From Gracilibacillus suaedae (lineage in GTDB: Bacteria; Bacillota; Bacilli; Bacillales; Amphibacillaceae), in NCBI RefSeq assembly GCF_017599345.1, contig NZ_JAGFVL010000043.1, forward strand, positions 1-34,906: a DNA stretch of 34,906 nucleotides, read 5' to 3'. Below are positions 7,397 to 15,516 of this stretch, piece after piece. Position 1 is the stretch's first letter. The number at the start of each line of letters is the position of its first letter. Below the pieces are notes generated by a model that saw only the letters and a list, made by a program, of their open reading frames with translations, had not been told where the DNA came from and searched no databases. The position numbers were made by a program, and so were the translations under genes.

Positions 7397-8725
7397 TTAG
7401 ACTAATAATTCAAACGGCTGTTCTAACATAGATTTTAAATCAGTAATAAACGCTGCAGCAGGTGCACCATTAATGATTCGATGGTCAAACGATAGACTTA
7501 AGCCCATTATCGGCCGTAAGACAATCTCACCATCTATCCCAACTGGTTTTTCTGTTATACGCCCGACACCTAGAATTGCCGATTCTGGTTGATTAATAAT
7601 TGGATTAAAAGAATCAACTGCATACATCCCTAAATTACTAATCGTAAATGTTCCGTTTGACATGGCATCAGGTTTTAATTGTCCATCTCTTGCTTCTTTT
7701 GTTAATGTTTTACTGTTCGTTGTCAATTCTGCTAACCCTTTTTGATCCGCATTCTTGATCACTGGAACCACTAAACCATTATCAATAGCTACAGCTAAGC
7801 CTATATTAATGACATGATGATATACGATTTCGTTTCCAACTAAGGAAGCATTGATAATTGGGTATTTCTGTAACGTATGTGCAACCGCCTTGATGATGAT
7901 TTCCGTAAAAGATACGCGATGTCCTGTCTGTTTTTCAATGATTGGTAATAAACTCTTACGCATAGCAATCACTTCAGACATATCAATTTCAGTATTAATT
8001 GTTACATGTGGTACAGTTGATGCGCTTTCTTGCATACGCTGTGCTACCACTTTTGAAATTCCTTCTAATTTCACTCGTTTAGCACTCGAAGTTGCTTGAA
8101 GTTCTGATTGTTCGTCTCGAGATAAATCAGATCGATATATTTTTCCGTTTGGACCTGAACCCTCAACATTGGATAAATCAATTGATTGATCTTTCGCAAC
8201 CTTCTTCGCAAGAGGTGTAGCTTTCGGTGCGGATTGTAAAACTACTTCTACATCTGCGACTTGTACCCTGCCATTTGGACCAGATCCTTCGATCTCAGCT
8301 AATTCTAACCCGTTTTTGCTTGCTAAATGACGCGCAGCAGGTGTGGACCGAACTTTTTTACCTGTTTCGATCCCTTCTTTATTTGGTTTAACTGCTATCG
8401 CTTCTTCATCTATCTCTTTCATTTCTTCATTTTTGTTTTCCCCATCCGCATCAGCGTCTCCTGGAGGTTCTTCCGGAACTTCCTCAGACGGTTCTCCAAT
8501 AAAACCAACCACATAGTTTACAGGTACTTCATCATCTTCACCATAGTATCTCTTTAGCAATGTACCTTCTTCGTATGCTTCTACTTCAATGTTAATTTTG
8601 TCGGTCATGATTTCGAATAATGGTTCACCTACTTCAACAGTGTCTCCCTCTTCTTTAAACCATTGAAGTAATGTTCCGACCTGCATAGTACTACTTAATT
8701 TAGGCATGAAAATTTCTTTCGCCAA
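7397..8725 (-). CDS. acoC: 2-oxo-acid/acetoin dehydrogenase E2 acyltransferase
   Basis: 442 residues. An N-terminal lipoyl domain has the lipoylation site EIMTDKINIE (Lys43). An acidic linker (about 80-120) is followed by two E3/E1-binding segments in tandem, each ending in EGSGPNG (about 127-162 and 169-205). The C-terminal catalytic domain (about 215-442) carries the DHRIINGAPAA active site near its end. The start is TTG with AGGAGG 8 bases before it. E2 forms the core of the complex and transfers the acyl group to CoA. Whether the complex acts on acetoin, pyruvate or another 2-oxo acid cannot be told from E2; the aco name reflects operon form only. Confidence 0.9.
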   Translation of the reverse strand: MAKEIFMPKLSSTMQVGTLLQWFKEEGDTVEVGEPLFEIMTDKINIEVEAYEEGTLLKRYYGEDDEVPVNYVVGFIGEPSEEVPEEPPGDADADGENKNEEMKEIDEEAIAVKPNKEGIETGKKVRSTPAARHLASKNGLELAEIEGSGPNGRVQVADVEVVLQSAPKATPLAKKVAKDQSIDLSNVEGSGPNGKIYRSDLSRDEQSELQATSSAKRVKLEGISKVVAQRMQESASTVPHVTINTEIDMSEVIAMRKSLLPIIEKQTGHRVSFTEIIIKAVAHTLQKYPIINASLVGNEIVYHHVINIGLAVAIDNGLVVPVIKNADQKGLAELTTNSKTLTKEARDGQLKPDAMSNGTFTISNLGMYAVDSFNPIINQPESAILGVGRITEKPVGIDGEIVLRPIMGLSLSFDHRIINGAPAAAFITDLKSMLEQPFELLV

Positions 8726-8753
8726 TTCGATTTCCTCCTTTCTTTCAAATTTT

Positions 8754-9743
8754 TTAGCCGATTTTCTTATTCAACGTTTCTTTCACTGCTTGAATGATAT
8801 CCTCTACTTGTGGTACTGTCGCTTTTTCAAGATCAGGGTTATATGGAATTGGAATTTCTTTACCGCCTAACCGTTTGACGGGCGCATCCAAATAGTCAAA
8901 TGCCTCACTTTCAGCTACAGCACTAGCTATTTCTCCTCCATATCCGCCTCTTTTGACAGCTTCATGAACAACAACTAATCGACTCGTTTTCTTCACCGAA
9001 TCCACGATCGTATCTAAATCTAGTGGAACTAGTGTACGAGGATCGACAACTTCGACATCAATACCTTCTTCCATTAGATTTTCGGCAGCTTCTAGCGCTT
9101 TATGCACCATTATTGCTGTAGCTACAATTGTCACATCTTTTCCTTCCCGCTTGACATCTGCTTTACCTAATGGAATCGAATAAGATTCTTCAGGGACTTC
9201 CCCCTTTGTTTTATAAAGCAATTTATGTTCATAAAATATAACTGGGTTATCGTCTTCAATGGCTGCTTTCAGTAAACCTTTCACGTCATATGCAGTAGAT
9301 GGCTGTATGACTTTCAAGCCTGGCACGTGCGCCACCCATGCCTCTAAACTTTGTGAGTGTTGAGCTGCAGCACCTGTACCAGATCCTGCTGGTGTTCGTA
9401 ATACCATTGGTACTTGTGCTTTTCCACCGTACATATATCTTAATTTAGCAGCTTGATTGACCAGTTGATCCATGGCAATCGTAATAAAATCGGAAAATTG
9501 CAATTCTAAAATAGGCCGCATACCTGTTAAAGCACTACCTACAGCTGCACCTGTAATACCTGATTCAGAGATTGGTGTATTACGAATTCTTTCTGGTCCG
9601 AATTCTTCAATCATTCCACGGGTAACACCAAATGCACCACCATAAACTCCGATGTCTTCACCTAAAATAAATATATCATTATTTTCTCGCATTTCTTGAC
9701 TCATTGCTTCTCTAACTGCTTCTAAATAGGTTAATTCTCGCAT
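8754..9743 (-). CDS. acoB: TPP-dependent dehydrogenase E1 beta subunit
   Basis: 329 residues, the usual length. It belongs to the transketolase pyrimidine-binding and C-terminal family that pairs with E1 alpha. Visible: the N-terminal [16 protein letters not shown], the internal [18 protein letters not shown] and [14 protein letters not shown], and the C-terminal [10 protein letters not shown] and [13 protein letters not shown] blocks. These match AcoB/PdhB-type proteins. It sits 25 bases downstream of E1 alpha with a strong GAGGAGG site. Substrate is either acetoin or a 2-oxo acid. Confidence 0.92.
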   Translation of the reverse strand: MRELTYLEAVREAMSQEMRENNDIFILGEDIGVYGGAFGVTRGMIEEFGPERIRNTPISESGITGAAVGSALTGMRPILELQFSDFITIAMDQLVNQAAKLRYMYGGKAQVPMVLRTPAGSGTGAAAQHSQSLEAWVAHVPGLKVIQPSTAYDVKGLLKAAIEDDNPVIFYEHKLLYKTKGEVPEESYSIPLGKADVKREGKDVTIVATAIMVHKALEAAENLMEEGIDVEVVDPRTLVPLDLDTIVDSVKKTSRLVVVHEAVKRGGYGGEIASAVAESEAFDYLDAPVKRLGGKEIPIPYNPDLEKATVPQVEDIIQAVKETLNKKIG

Positions 9744-9767
9744 TCTTTGTTTCCCTCCTCATTTGTT

Positions 9768-10748
9768 TTATGCATACACGTCTTCCATCAAAGTATCAAG
9801 TGTCGGTTCTGGGCTCTGTTTCGCAAATTCAACAGAAGCTTCTATTTCCTTTTTGGCCTCTTCACGTAGTTTTTCTGCATCTTCTTGTGTAAAAATTGCT
9901 TCTTCCATTAGTTGATCTCGTAATCTAATAATGGGATCTTTTGCTCTCCACTCTTTTTCTTCCTCGCGCGTACGATACTTTTTCGCATCACTTTTGGAGT
10001 GGCCTTTCCAACGATACGTTTTAGCTTCAATTAATGTTGGACCATTACCACCTCTTGCATGCTTTACTGCTTCATCTACTGAATTCATCACAGCAATAAT
10101 GTCATTACCATCTACAACATTACCCGGGATACCATATGCCCCTGCACGATCTGCAATGTTCTCCATGTTCAACATTTCTTTCACCGGACCTGACATACCA
10201 TATTGGTTGTTTTCGCAAATAAAGACAACTGGCAAATCCCAAATGGAAGCTAAGTTAACTGCTTCATGAAAACTTCCTTCATTTGAAGCACCGTCACCGA
10301 AGAAACAAAGTACCACATAGTCTTCCTCTTTCATTTTTGACGTTAGAGCTGCACCAACAGCTAGAGGAATTCCGCCACCTACAATCCCATTTGCTCCTAA
10401 ATTACCTTTTTCTACATCGGCAATGTGCATAGAGCCACCTTTTCCTTTACAATAACCTGTCGTTCGTCCAAATAATTCAGCCATCATTCCATTTACTTCC
10501 GCACCTTTGGCAATGCAATGACCGTGACCTCGATGCGTACTTGTAATTTTATCGCGATCTTCTAAAACAGCACATGCTCCAGCTGCTGACGCTTCTTGAC
10601 CTACTGCAAGGTGTGTTGTGCCATGGATCATTCCTTTTGCGAAGAATTCATCTACTTTTTCTTCAAAAAATCTAATTTGCCACATTTGTTTATATAACTC
10701 TATCAACTTTTCATCTGTGATCATCTCAGGTACCTTAAGGTTTCTCAT
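9768..10748 (-). CDS. acoA: TPP-dependent dehydrogenase E1 alpha subunit
   Basis: 326 residues. The thiamine diphosphate motif runs from FGDGASNEG (about 149) to ENNQYG (about 179), with the usual spacing of under 30 residues. Further marks are HRGHGHCIAKG, GGSMHIAD and the phosphorylation-loop-like YRWKGHSKSDAKKYR. With E1 beta it would decarboxylate a 2-oxo acid or cleave acetoin and load the C2 unit onto E2. First gene of the operon, ATG start after AGGAGG. Its promoter faces a SorC regulator, which suggests sugar- or polyol-dependent induction rather than housekeeping pyruvate dehydrogenase. Confidence 0.92.
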   Translation of the reverse strand: MRNLKVPEMITDEKLIELYKQMWQIRFFEEKVDEFFAKGMIHGTTHLAVGQEASAAGACAVLEDRDKITSTHRGHGHCIAKGAEVNGMMAELFGRTTGYCKGKGGSMHIADVEKGNLGANGIVGGGIPLAVGAALTSKMKEEDYVVLCFFGDGASNEGSFHEAVNLASIWDLPVVFICENNQYGMSGPVKEMLNMENIADRAGAYGIPGNVVDGNDIIAVMNSVDEAVKHARGGNGPTLIEAKTYRWKGHSKSDAKKYRTREEEKEWRAKDPIIRLRDQLMEEAIFTQEDAEKLREEAKKEIEASVEFAKQSPEPTLDTLMEDVYA

Positions 10749-10780
10749 TTTTCACCCTCCTGTTTACTTTTGTTCCATAC

Positions 10781-10796
10781 TGTTACTTATGTAACA
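10781..10796. promoter_or_regulatory. GTAAC palindrome, candidate SorC operator
   Basis: TGTTACTTATGTAACA is a perfect 6+4+6 inverted repeat. It begins where the -10 box of the acoA promoter ends and covers the likely start of transcription. A related GTAACA/TGTTAC palindrome lies at 16843-16856 in the other SorC-linked promoter. Confidence 0.55.
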
Positions 10797-10825
10797 ATTG
10801 TATAACGTTTACATTTCATCGTCAA
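10797..10825 (-). promoter_or_regulatory. Promoter of the E1-E3 operon
   Basis: On the minus strand, TTGACG (10825-10820) and TACAAT (10802-10797) are 17 bases apart. A cre-like sequence (TGTAAACGTT followed by ATACA) overlaps the spacer but has one extra base against the consensus, so catabolite control here is only possible. Confidence 0.65.
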
Positions 10826-10944
10826 GTATTTAAAGTAAACCCATGAAATAACTTGATTATTTATTGATCTATAGTAAACTAAGATTACATATTATTACTT
10901 TTTCATTTGTAACTTATAAGTATTTATGAAAGGAAGTTAGAAGA

Positions 10945-11895
10945 ATGCTTAATTGGGAAGAAAGAAGATTATTAGTAAAAATTGCTAATTTGTACTACAG
11001 CAATGGGTGGACACAAGAACAGATAGCAAAAAAATTAGGAGTTTCTCGTCCTGTCATATCAAAATCGCTACAAAAAGCTCGTGAACATGACATCATCGAA
11101 ATTTTCATTAAAGACGAAACTGTGCATACGGTAAATTTAGAAAAACAATTAGAAGAGAGGTTCAACCTAGAGGATGCAGTTGTTGTTCCAACTTCAGGAC
11201 AGACACCAGAGATTCTAAAACATGGTGTTGCTCAAGCTGGTGCCTATTATTTATCGAAAAATATCAAATCCTCAAAAAAGATTGGCATATCTTGGGGAAC
11301 TACACTTGCTACACTTGTCAAAGAATACCCATATGAAATGAAAGAAGATGTCACTATTTTCCCTTTAGAAGGAGGAATGGGGAGAAAACAAGTCGATATA
11401 CACTCAAATCAATTAGCTTATGAATTAGCAAAGAAACTCGGTGGTACATGCTCCTATTTATATGCACCAGCCATGACCGAAACAACAGAATTACGAGAAC
11501 GGTTAATGAAAATGAGCGATATTAAAGAAGTGTTAAATGAAGCAACAACTGTCGATATTGCACTTGTTGGCTTATCAAACCCTTATGTTCATTCTACGTT
11601 AGAAGATATTGGCTATTTAGAACAAAAAGATATGGAACAGCTTCGAAAAATCGGGGTAGTCGGGGATATGGGCTTTCGCTTTTTTAACAGAAATGGAGAA
11701 CCTGTAGATAGTTCATTTAACAAAAAAGTGATTGGGATATCTTTAGATCAATTGCGTGAGATAAAAAAAGTGATCGCCGTTGTCTCAGGTGCACACAAAG
11801 CAGAAAGTGTCTTAGCGGCATTAAAGGGTAATTACATTAATGTACTTGTATCAGATGAACAAATGGCAACAGAATTATTACATGAAAGCGAATAA
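10945..11895 (+). CDS. SorC/DeoR-type sugar-binding transcriptional regulator
   Basis: 316 residues. An N-terminal helix-turn-helix (about 20-45, WTQEQIAKKLGVSRPVISK) is followed by a SorC sugar-binding domain with GISWGTTL (phosphosugar-binding loop), DIHSNQLAYELA, VDIALVGLSN and a final VSGAHKAESVLAALKG block. Members bind a phosphorylated sugar as effector. It is divergent from the dehydrogenase-complex operon and is the obvious candidate to control it. It is clearly paralogous to the regulator at 14528-15472; the recognition helices are very similar (VSRPVISKSLQKARE against VSRSLISKYLSKARE). Confidence 0.9.
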   Translation: MLNWEERRLLVKIANLYYSNGWTQEQIAKKLGVSRPVISKSLQKAREHDIIEIFIKDETVHTVNLEKQLEERFNLEDAVVVPTSGQTPEILKHGVAQAGAYYLSKNIKSSKKIGISWGTTLATLVKEYPYEMKEDVTIFPLEGGMGRKQVDIHSNQLAYELAKKLGGTCSYLYAPAMTETTELRERLMKMSDIKEVLNEATTVDIALVGLSNPYVHSTLEDIGYLEQKDMEQLRKIGVVGDMGFRFFNRNGEPVDSSFNKKVIGISLDQLREIKKVIAVVSGAHKAESVLAALKGNYINVLVSDEQMATELLHESE

Positions 11896-11934
11896 AGTGA
11901 GACTATGAACAGTGAGCCTCTGATTCATTAGCGA

Positions 11935-12000
11935 ACTTATCAGGGTGTTAGCGTCTGTTATGCCTAAACTTATCCTTGTGTTACGTGAAGCTTGAAGTGG
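11935..12000. repeat. Short direct repeat in the regulator-PTS gap
   Basis: ACTTATCAGGGTGTTAGCG (from 11935) and ACTTATCCTTGTGTTACG (from 11968) are imperfect direct repeats 33 bases apart. No reading frame is apparent. The surrounding bases 11896-12060 hold nothing else I recognise. Confidence 0.4.
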
Positions 12001-12070
12001 TGGTCTTGCAGACGTTTAGCTCCTTCATAAAACTTCTTCAGTAACTCAGAACAAACTAGGTTTGAATTTA

Positions 12071-12115
12071 AAAACACCACTAGCACTTTATAGTGACTAG
12101 TGATGTTTTATCATT
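12071..12115. terminator. Bidirectional terminator between convergent operons
   Basis: AAAACACCACTAGCACT and AGTGACTAGTGATGTTTT form a long stem with a short loop, flanked by an A tract on the left and T-rich DNA on the right. It can serve the SorC gene on the plus strand and the PTS operon on the minus strand. Confidence 0.85.
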
Positions 12116-12116
12116 T

Positions 12117-12479
12117 TTATATTCTCTTAAACTTGATAACGTTGCCTTCTTCAATTATTGGTAACCCTTCCCCATCTACAGTAATTGTTCCTGGAAGATC
12201 AGCACCTTCCATTCCAAAGTTTATTGTACAGTGACCAAGGCTTTGCAATGTTTCGTTTGCCTTTTCACCTACTTTCTTGATCACATATTCCTGATTACCA
12301 ATTTGTAAAATATCACCTACCACTACTTCACTTGCCCATTCACTATTTAAATGTATAGCAGCAACATCTTTTAATTCAGCTGGTACATCTTCATGAAAAA
12401 TGATTAACATTTCTGCGTCTAACATTTCACTACAACTTTGACCCACTTCAACAATTTTCGATTCATAAATGACTGACAT
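12117..12479 (-). CDS. srlB: Glucitol/sorbitol-type PTS IIA component
   Basis: 120 residues from the chosen ATG; a second ATG six bases upstream is too close to the GAGGGGG ribosome site. A soluble phosphocarrier of the glucitol family, with the likely phosphorylated histidine in LGHCTINFG. It takes phosphate from HPr and passes it to IIB. Last gene of the operon, followed directly by the bidirectional terminator. The family accepts glucitol and other polyols, so substrate is not fixed by this gene. Confidence 0.92.
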   Translation of the reverse strand: MSVIYESKIVEVGQSCSEMLDAEMLIIFHEDVPAELKDVAAIHLNSEWASEVVVGDILQIGNQEYVIKKVGEKANETLQSLGHCTINFGMEGADLPGTITVDGEGLPIIEEGNVIKFKRI

Positions 12480-12515
12480 GGTCATAATCCCCCTCTACGC
12501 TATAACAATTCTTTT

Positions 12516-13538
12516 TTATGAGTATAAGCCAAAACTAAACACATATGCTATTACTACTGCAAGCGGCCCAGTAAATTGACGAGATATCAATACAGCTGGT
12601 ACCCCTACTTCAATTGTTTCTGGTTCTGCTTCACCTAATGTTAAACCAACTGGTACAAAGTCACATCCAACTTGCGGATTAATCGCAAATAATGCAGGAA
12701 GTGCTAAACTTGGCGGGATATTTCCACGACCAATTTCTACCCCTACTAATACACCAACAACTTGTGCAATAACTGCACCTGGACCAAGGACTGGTGACAA
12801 AATAGGTATCGCACAAATAATAGACACAATCAACAAACCAACAATATTACCAGCTAATGGTGAGATAACATTTGCGATGAAATCACCAATGCCAGTATAA
12901 TTAATAATACCTATCAAACAACTAACAAACGCCATAAAAGGAAGGATATTCTTTATAACTTGTTCGATCGTTTCCCGACCCGCTTGATAAAAAACGTTCA
13001 CAACCCCACCCATAGCACGTCCAATACGTTCGAGAATATTACTTTTCTTTTGTTTTTTCCCTTCATTCATTGCTGCCACTTTTTGCCGAGCTTCTTTCTT
13101 TAATTCCTGCGCAGATTTGCCATCATTAGAAGTAGAGAACTCTTGTGTACTTGGTTGATTTGACTCATCTGTAGTAACAATATTCTGTTCCTTTACACCT
13201 GAAACAAAATTATCTTCTTTTATAAACTGCATTAATGGACCTGATGGTGGTGTCGCCGTTAAATTAACGGTTAAGACATTCATTTTTGGATATACACCAC
13301 AACGAGCTGTTCCTCCACAATCAATGACAGCACATGCCATTTCATCATTTTCAACTTTTGTAGTAAAACCATCAATAGCTTCTGCACCCGTCATATCTGC
13401 AATTTTTTGTGCCACCGGGTGAATACCTCCACCAGTTACAGATACGACATATTTCTTTTTATCAGTTGGTTCAATTACTAACGGACCACCCCAGCCACTA
13501 GAGCCTTTAGAAACTTTTACTGCTTTAAATTCGCTCAT
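12516..13538 (-). CDS. srlE: Glucitol/sorbitol-type PTS IIBC component
   Basis: 340 residues. The N-terminal cytoplasmic IIB domain (about 1-115) carries the phosphorylatable cysteine region [15 protein letters not shown] charged linker (about 125-165, [19 protein letters not shown]) leads to about four membrane segments with [30 protein letters not shown] and [23 protein letters not shown]. This is the normal SrlE layout. It lies between IIC and IIA in the order usual for Gram-positive gut operons. Confidence 0.93.
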   Translation of the reverse strand: MSEFKAVKVSKGSSGWGGPLVIEPTDKKKYVVSVTGGGIHPVAQKIADMTGAEAIDGFTTKVENDEMACAVIDCGGTARCGVYPKMNVLTVNLTATPPSGPLMQFIKEDNFVSGVKEQNIVTTDESNQPSTQEFSTSNDGKSAQELKKEARQKVAAMNEGKKQKKSNILERIGRAMGGVVNVFYQAGRETIEQVIKNILPFMAFVSCLIGIINYTGIGDFIANVISPLAGNIVGLLIVSIICAIPILSPVLGPGAVIAQVVGVLVGVEIGRGNIPPSLALPALFAINPQVGCDFVPVGLTLGEAEPETIEVGVPAVLISRQFTGPLAVVIAYVFSFGLYS

Positions 13539-13570
13539 TTATCTCGCCTCCTATTTGTCAAAATGGTTCA

Positions 13571-14101
13571 CTATTGCGCGCTTGCTTCACGACGTTTAAT
13601 CATGCGCATGGTAATATATTCTGTTACAAGACCTCTAATTAAAATCACAATAATACCGACAAGGAAAAAACGAAATGCTAGTGGTCCTAATGATAACCCA
13701 AGTTCTGTAATCCCTGCTGAAACTCCCATATAAACGAATAATTCTGCCGGGTTTGCATGTGGAAATAATCCTGTAATCGGGTGTACAAATGATACCGCTG
13801 AGTCATAAAAAGCTGGCTTTTGTTCTTCGGGTAAAAACTTTCCAAAAGTGTATGCCATAGGGTTAGTTAGAAAGAATACAGCTAAAATTGGGAAAATGGT
13901 ATAACGAAGCAATTTAAACTTTGTTGTTTTTTCAGCTAAACGATAAATTCTATCTTCTCCCACCAACCGTATGACAGCGTTTACAAATGTTATAAGTACA
14001 ATTAAGGTTGGTACGATTCCAGTGAATAAACCCATAAACGTTTCTCCACCTTCATTAAACATACCAATAAAGTCTTCTGCTAAGTTTACTAAAAAGTCCA
14101 T
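13571..14101 (-). CDS. srlA: Glucitol/sorbitol-type PTS IIC component
   Basis: 176 residues, typical SrlA length, with about four to five hydrophobic segments. Family marks are FNEGGETFMGLFTGIVPTL near the N-terminus, TNPMAYTFGKFLPE and SFVHPITGLFPHANPAELFVY. Together with IIBC it forms the membrane translocator. Three bases separate it from the GutM gene upstream. Confidence 0.93.
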   Translation of the reverse strand: MDFLVNLAEDFIGMFNEGGETFMGLFTGIVPTLIVLITFVNAVIRLVGEDRIYRLAEKTTKFKLLRYTIFPILAVFFLTNPMAYTFGKFLPEEQKPAFYDSAVSFVHPITGLFPHANPAELFVYMGVSAGITELGLSLGPLAFRFFLVGIIVILIRGLVTEYITMRMIKRREASAQ

Positions 14102-14104
14102 ATG

Positions 14105-14494
14105 TTACGCCTCCTTATTATTCGCCAATTTCTTTTCCATTTGTGTTTGAATATTTTCCACCGCCGCTTTTACTGAAAGTGCTGCATCCTTATATTCCTC
14201 ATGGTTTAGTTCTTGAATATACTTTCCTTTCACCTCATCAAAATCCTTGAACTTAGCAAATACCGTAACACCACTCATCATTTTACCATCGATAATCTTA
14301 CCATTCTCATCTGAAACTAATATAACAACACTACCAATACCTATTTTACGTTTCACAGACCCTGTTCCTAAATAACCTGTACTTCTGTTACTCATTTGTT
14401 TGACTGTTTTATGATAATGTTTTACTTGTCCCCACGACAGATATAATTGTAAAATCCAAATACCAACAAAGATCGCAATTAAAATCCCCCACAT
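14105..14494 (-). CDS. gutM: GutM-like glucitol operon protein
   Basis: 129 residues with one N-terminal membrane segment (about 3-20) and a cytoplasmic tail containing YLGTGSVKRKIGIGSVVILVSDENGKI and SGVTVFAKF. It matches the GutM family, long called an activator of glucitol operons; the membrane anchor suggests interaction with the PTS or a regulator at the membrane. Its place between a SorC regulator and srlA is the common Gram-positive arrangement. Confidence 0.85.
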   Translation of the reverse strand: MWGILIAIFVGIWILQLYLSWGQVKHYHKTVKQMSNRSTGYLGTGSVKRKIGIGSVVILVSDENGKIIDGKMMSGVTVFAKFKDFDEVKGKYIQELNHEEYKDAALSVKAAVENIQTQMEKKLANNKEA

Positions 14495-14527
14495 ATCATC
14501 TCCCTCCTTTTAAAATAATTTTTCATC

Positions 14528-15472
14528 TTAGGTTTGATTAGATATGTCGACTAACCTAGAAGCTGTTTCTTCATCTGTAATTAAAACATCTACTAATTTT
14601 CCTTTTAATGCAGATTGAATCGACAGCACTTTCTCTTTTCCACCTGCAACACCTATAACGGTTGGAATTTGCTTTAATTTATCCAGTTCTAATGAAATAA
14701 CTCTTTTATTCCAATCATTCTCAGACGCCTGTCCATCCTCATTAATAAAGTTATAACAAATGTCACCAATTGCATCCCCATAATCAAAATCTTCTTTATC
14801 AATATAAGTTTTAACCATTGTTGAATGCACTGGAGAAGCTCCGATACCAACTATCGCAATATCTGCATTACTACCCATTTGAAAGGTTTGCCGAATAGTA
14901 GATTGATTCGTAATAATTTTTTTTGCTTCATGGGAATCTACCATTACAGGCGCATGTAATAAATGATATTTCGCATGCAAGTTTGTGGCAAATTGCGCTA
15001 CGATATGGTTTGAATGAATATCCATTCGTTCATTCCCCACACCTCCAACAAGTGGAACAAAGCGAACATTTGGAAAGTGACGATTCGAATGTGTGGCTTT
15101 GACCACTTCATATAATGTAGTGCCTGATGACACTCCAATCGTTTCTTTTCCTTTGATTAACCTTAATAAATACTTACTTGTTGCTAATCCTAATTTTTGT
15201 TTTTGACCTTCTCCTTCAACAGATGGAATGATGATCACTTCACGTAAACCATACATTTTTTCTAAGGTTGATTCTATCTCCATGAAAGGGTGACTTTCTT
15301 GATCATTTATTTTTATTTCAACAATACCGAGTTCTCTTGCTTTGGAAAGATATTTAGAAATAAGCGATCTGCTAACACCAAATACTTTGGCGATTTCTGA
15401 TTGGGTTGCATCTTCTTCATAATAAAGATTTGCAATCTTAGCTAACAAACGACGGTCATCAAGTTGTGCCAT
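14528..15472 (-). CDS. SorC/DeoR-type regulator of the glucitol-type PTS operon
   Basis: About 314 residues. The start is uncertain: GTG at 15481, ATG at 15478 or ATG at 15472; the last gives the best spacing to AGGG. HTH at about 22-47 (TQSEIAKVFGVSRSLISK), then a SorC effector domain with GVSSGTTLYEVV, DIHSNHIVAQFA, ADIAIVGIGASPVHST and GVAGGKEKVLSIQSALKG. It is the second gene of the operon, so it likely regulates its own transcription in response to a polyol phosphate. Paralogue of the regulator at 10945-11895. Confidence 0.88.
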   Translation of the reverse strand: MAQLDDRRLLAKIANLYYEEDATQSEIAKVFGVSRSLISKYLSKARELGIVEIKINDQESHPFMEIESTLEKMYGLREVIIIPSVEGEGQKQKLGLATSKYLLRLIKGKETIGVSSGTTLYEVVKATHSNRHFPNVRFVPLVGGVGNERMDIHSNHIVAQFATNLHAKYHLLHAPVMVDSHEAKKIITNQSTIRQTFQMGSNADIAIVGIGASPVHSTMVKTYIDKEDFDYGDAIGDICYNFINEDGQASENDWNKRVISLELDKLKQIPTVIGVAGGKEKVLSIQSALKGKLVDVLITDEETASRLVDISNQT

Positions 15473-15516
15473 TTTCATCACCCTATACCATTAAATAAAT
15501 TGTCTTTGTTTATTAA

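Noticed and set aside
7397-8725. E2 active-site HRIING as a loss of the catalytic Asp
   Set aside because: As I recall, active E2 enzymes with Asn at this position are known, so it is not evidence of inactivity.
8754-10748. Housekeeping pyruvate dehydrogenase operon
   Set aside because: A SorC regulator is divergent and a separate E3 and E2 follow in an aco-like order; yet pyruvate as a substrate cannot be excluded.
10803-10817. Full cre site in the acoA promoter
   Set aside because: TGTAAACGTT followed by ATACA has one extra base against the consensus, so it was only mentioned as possible.
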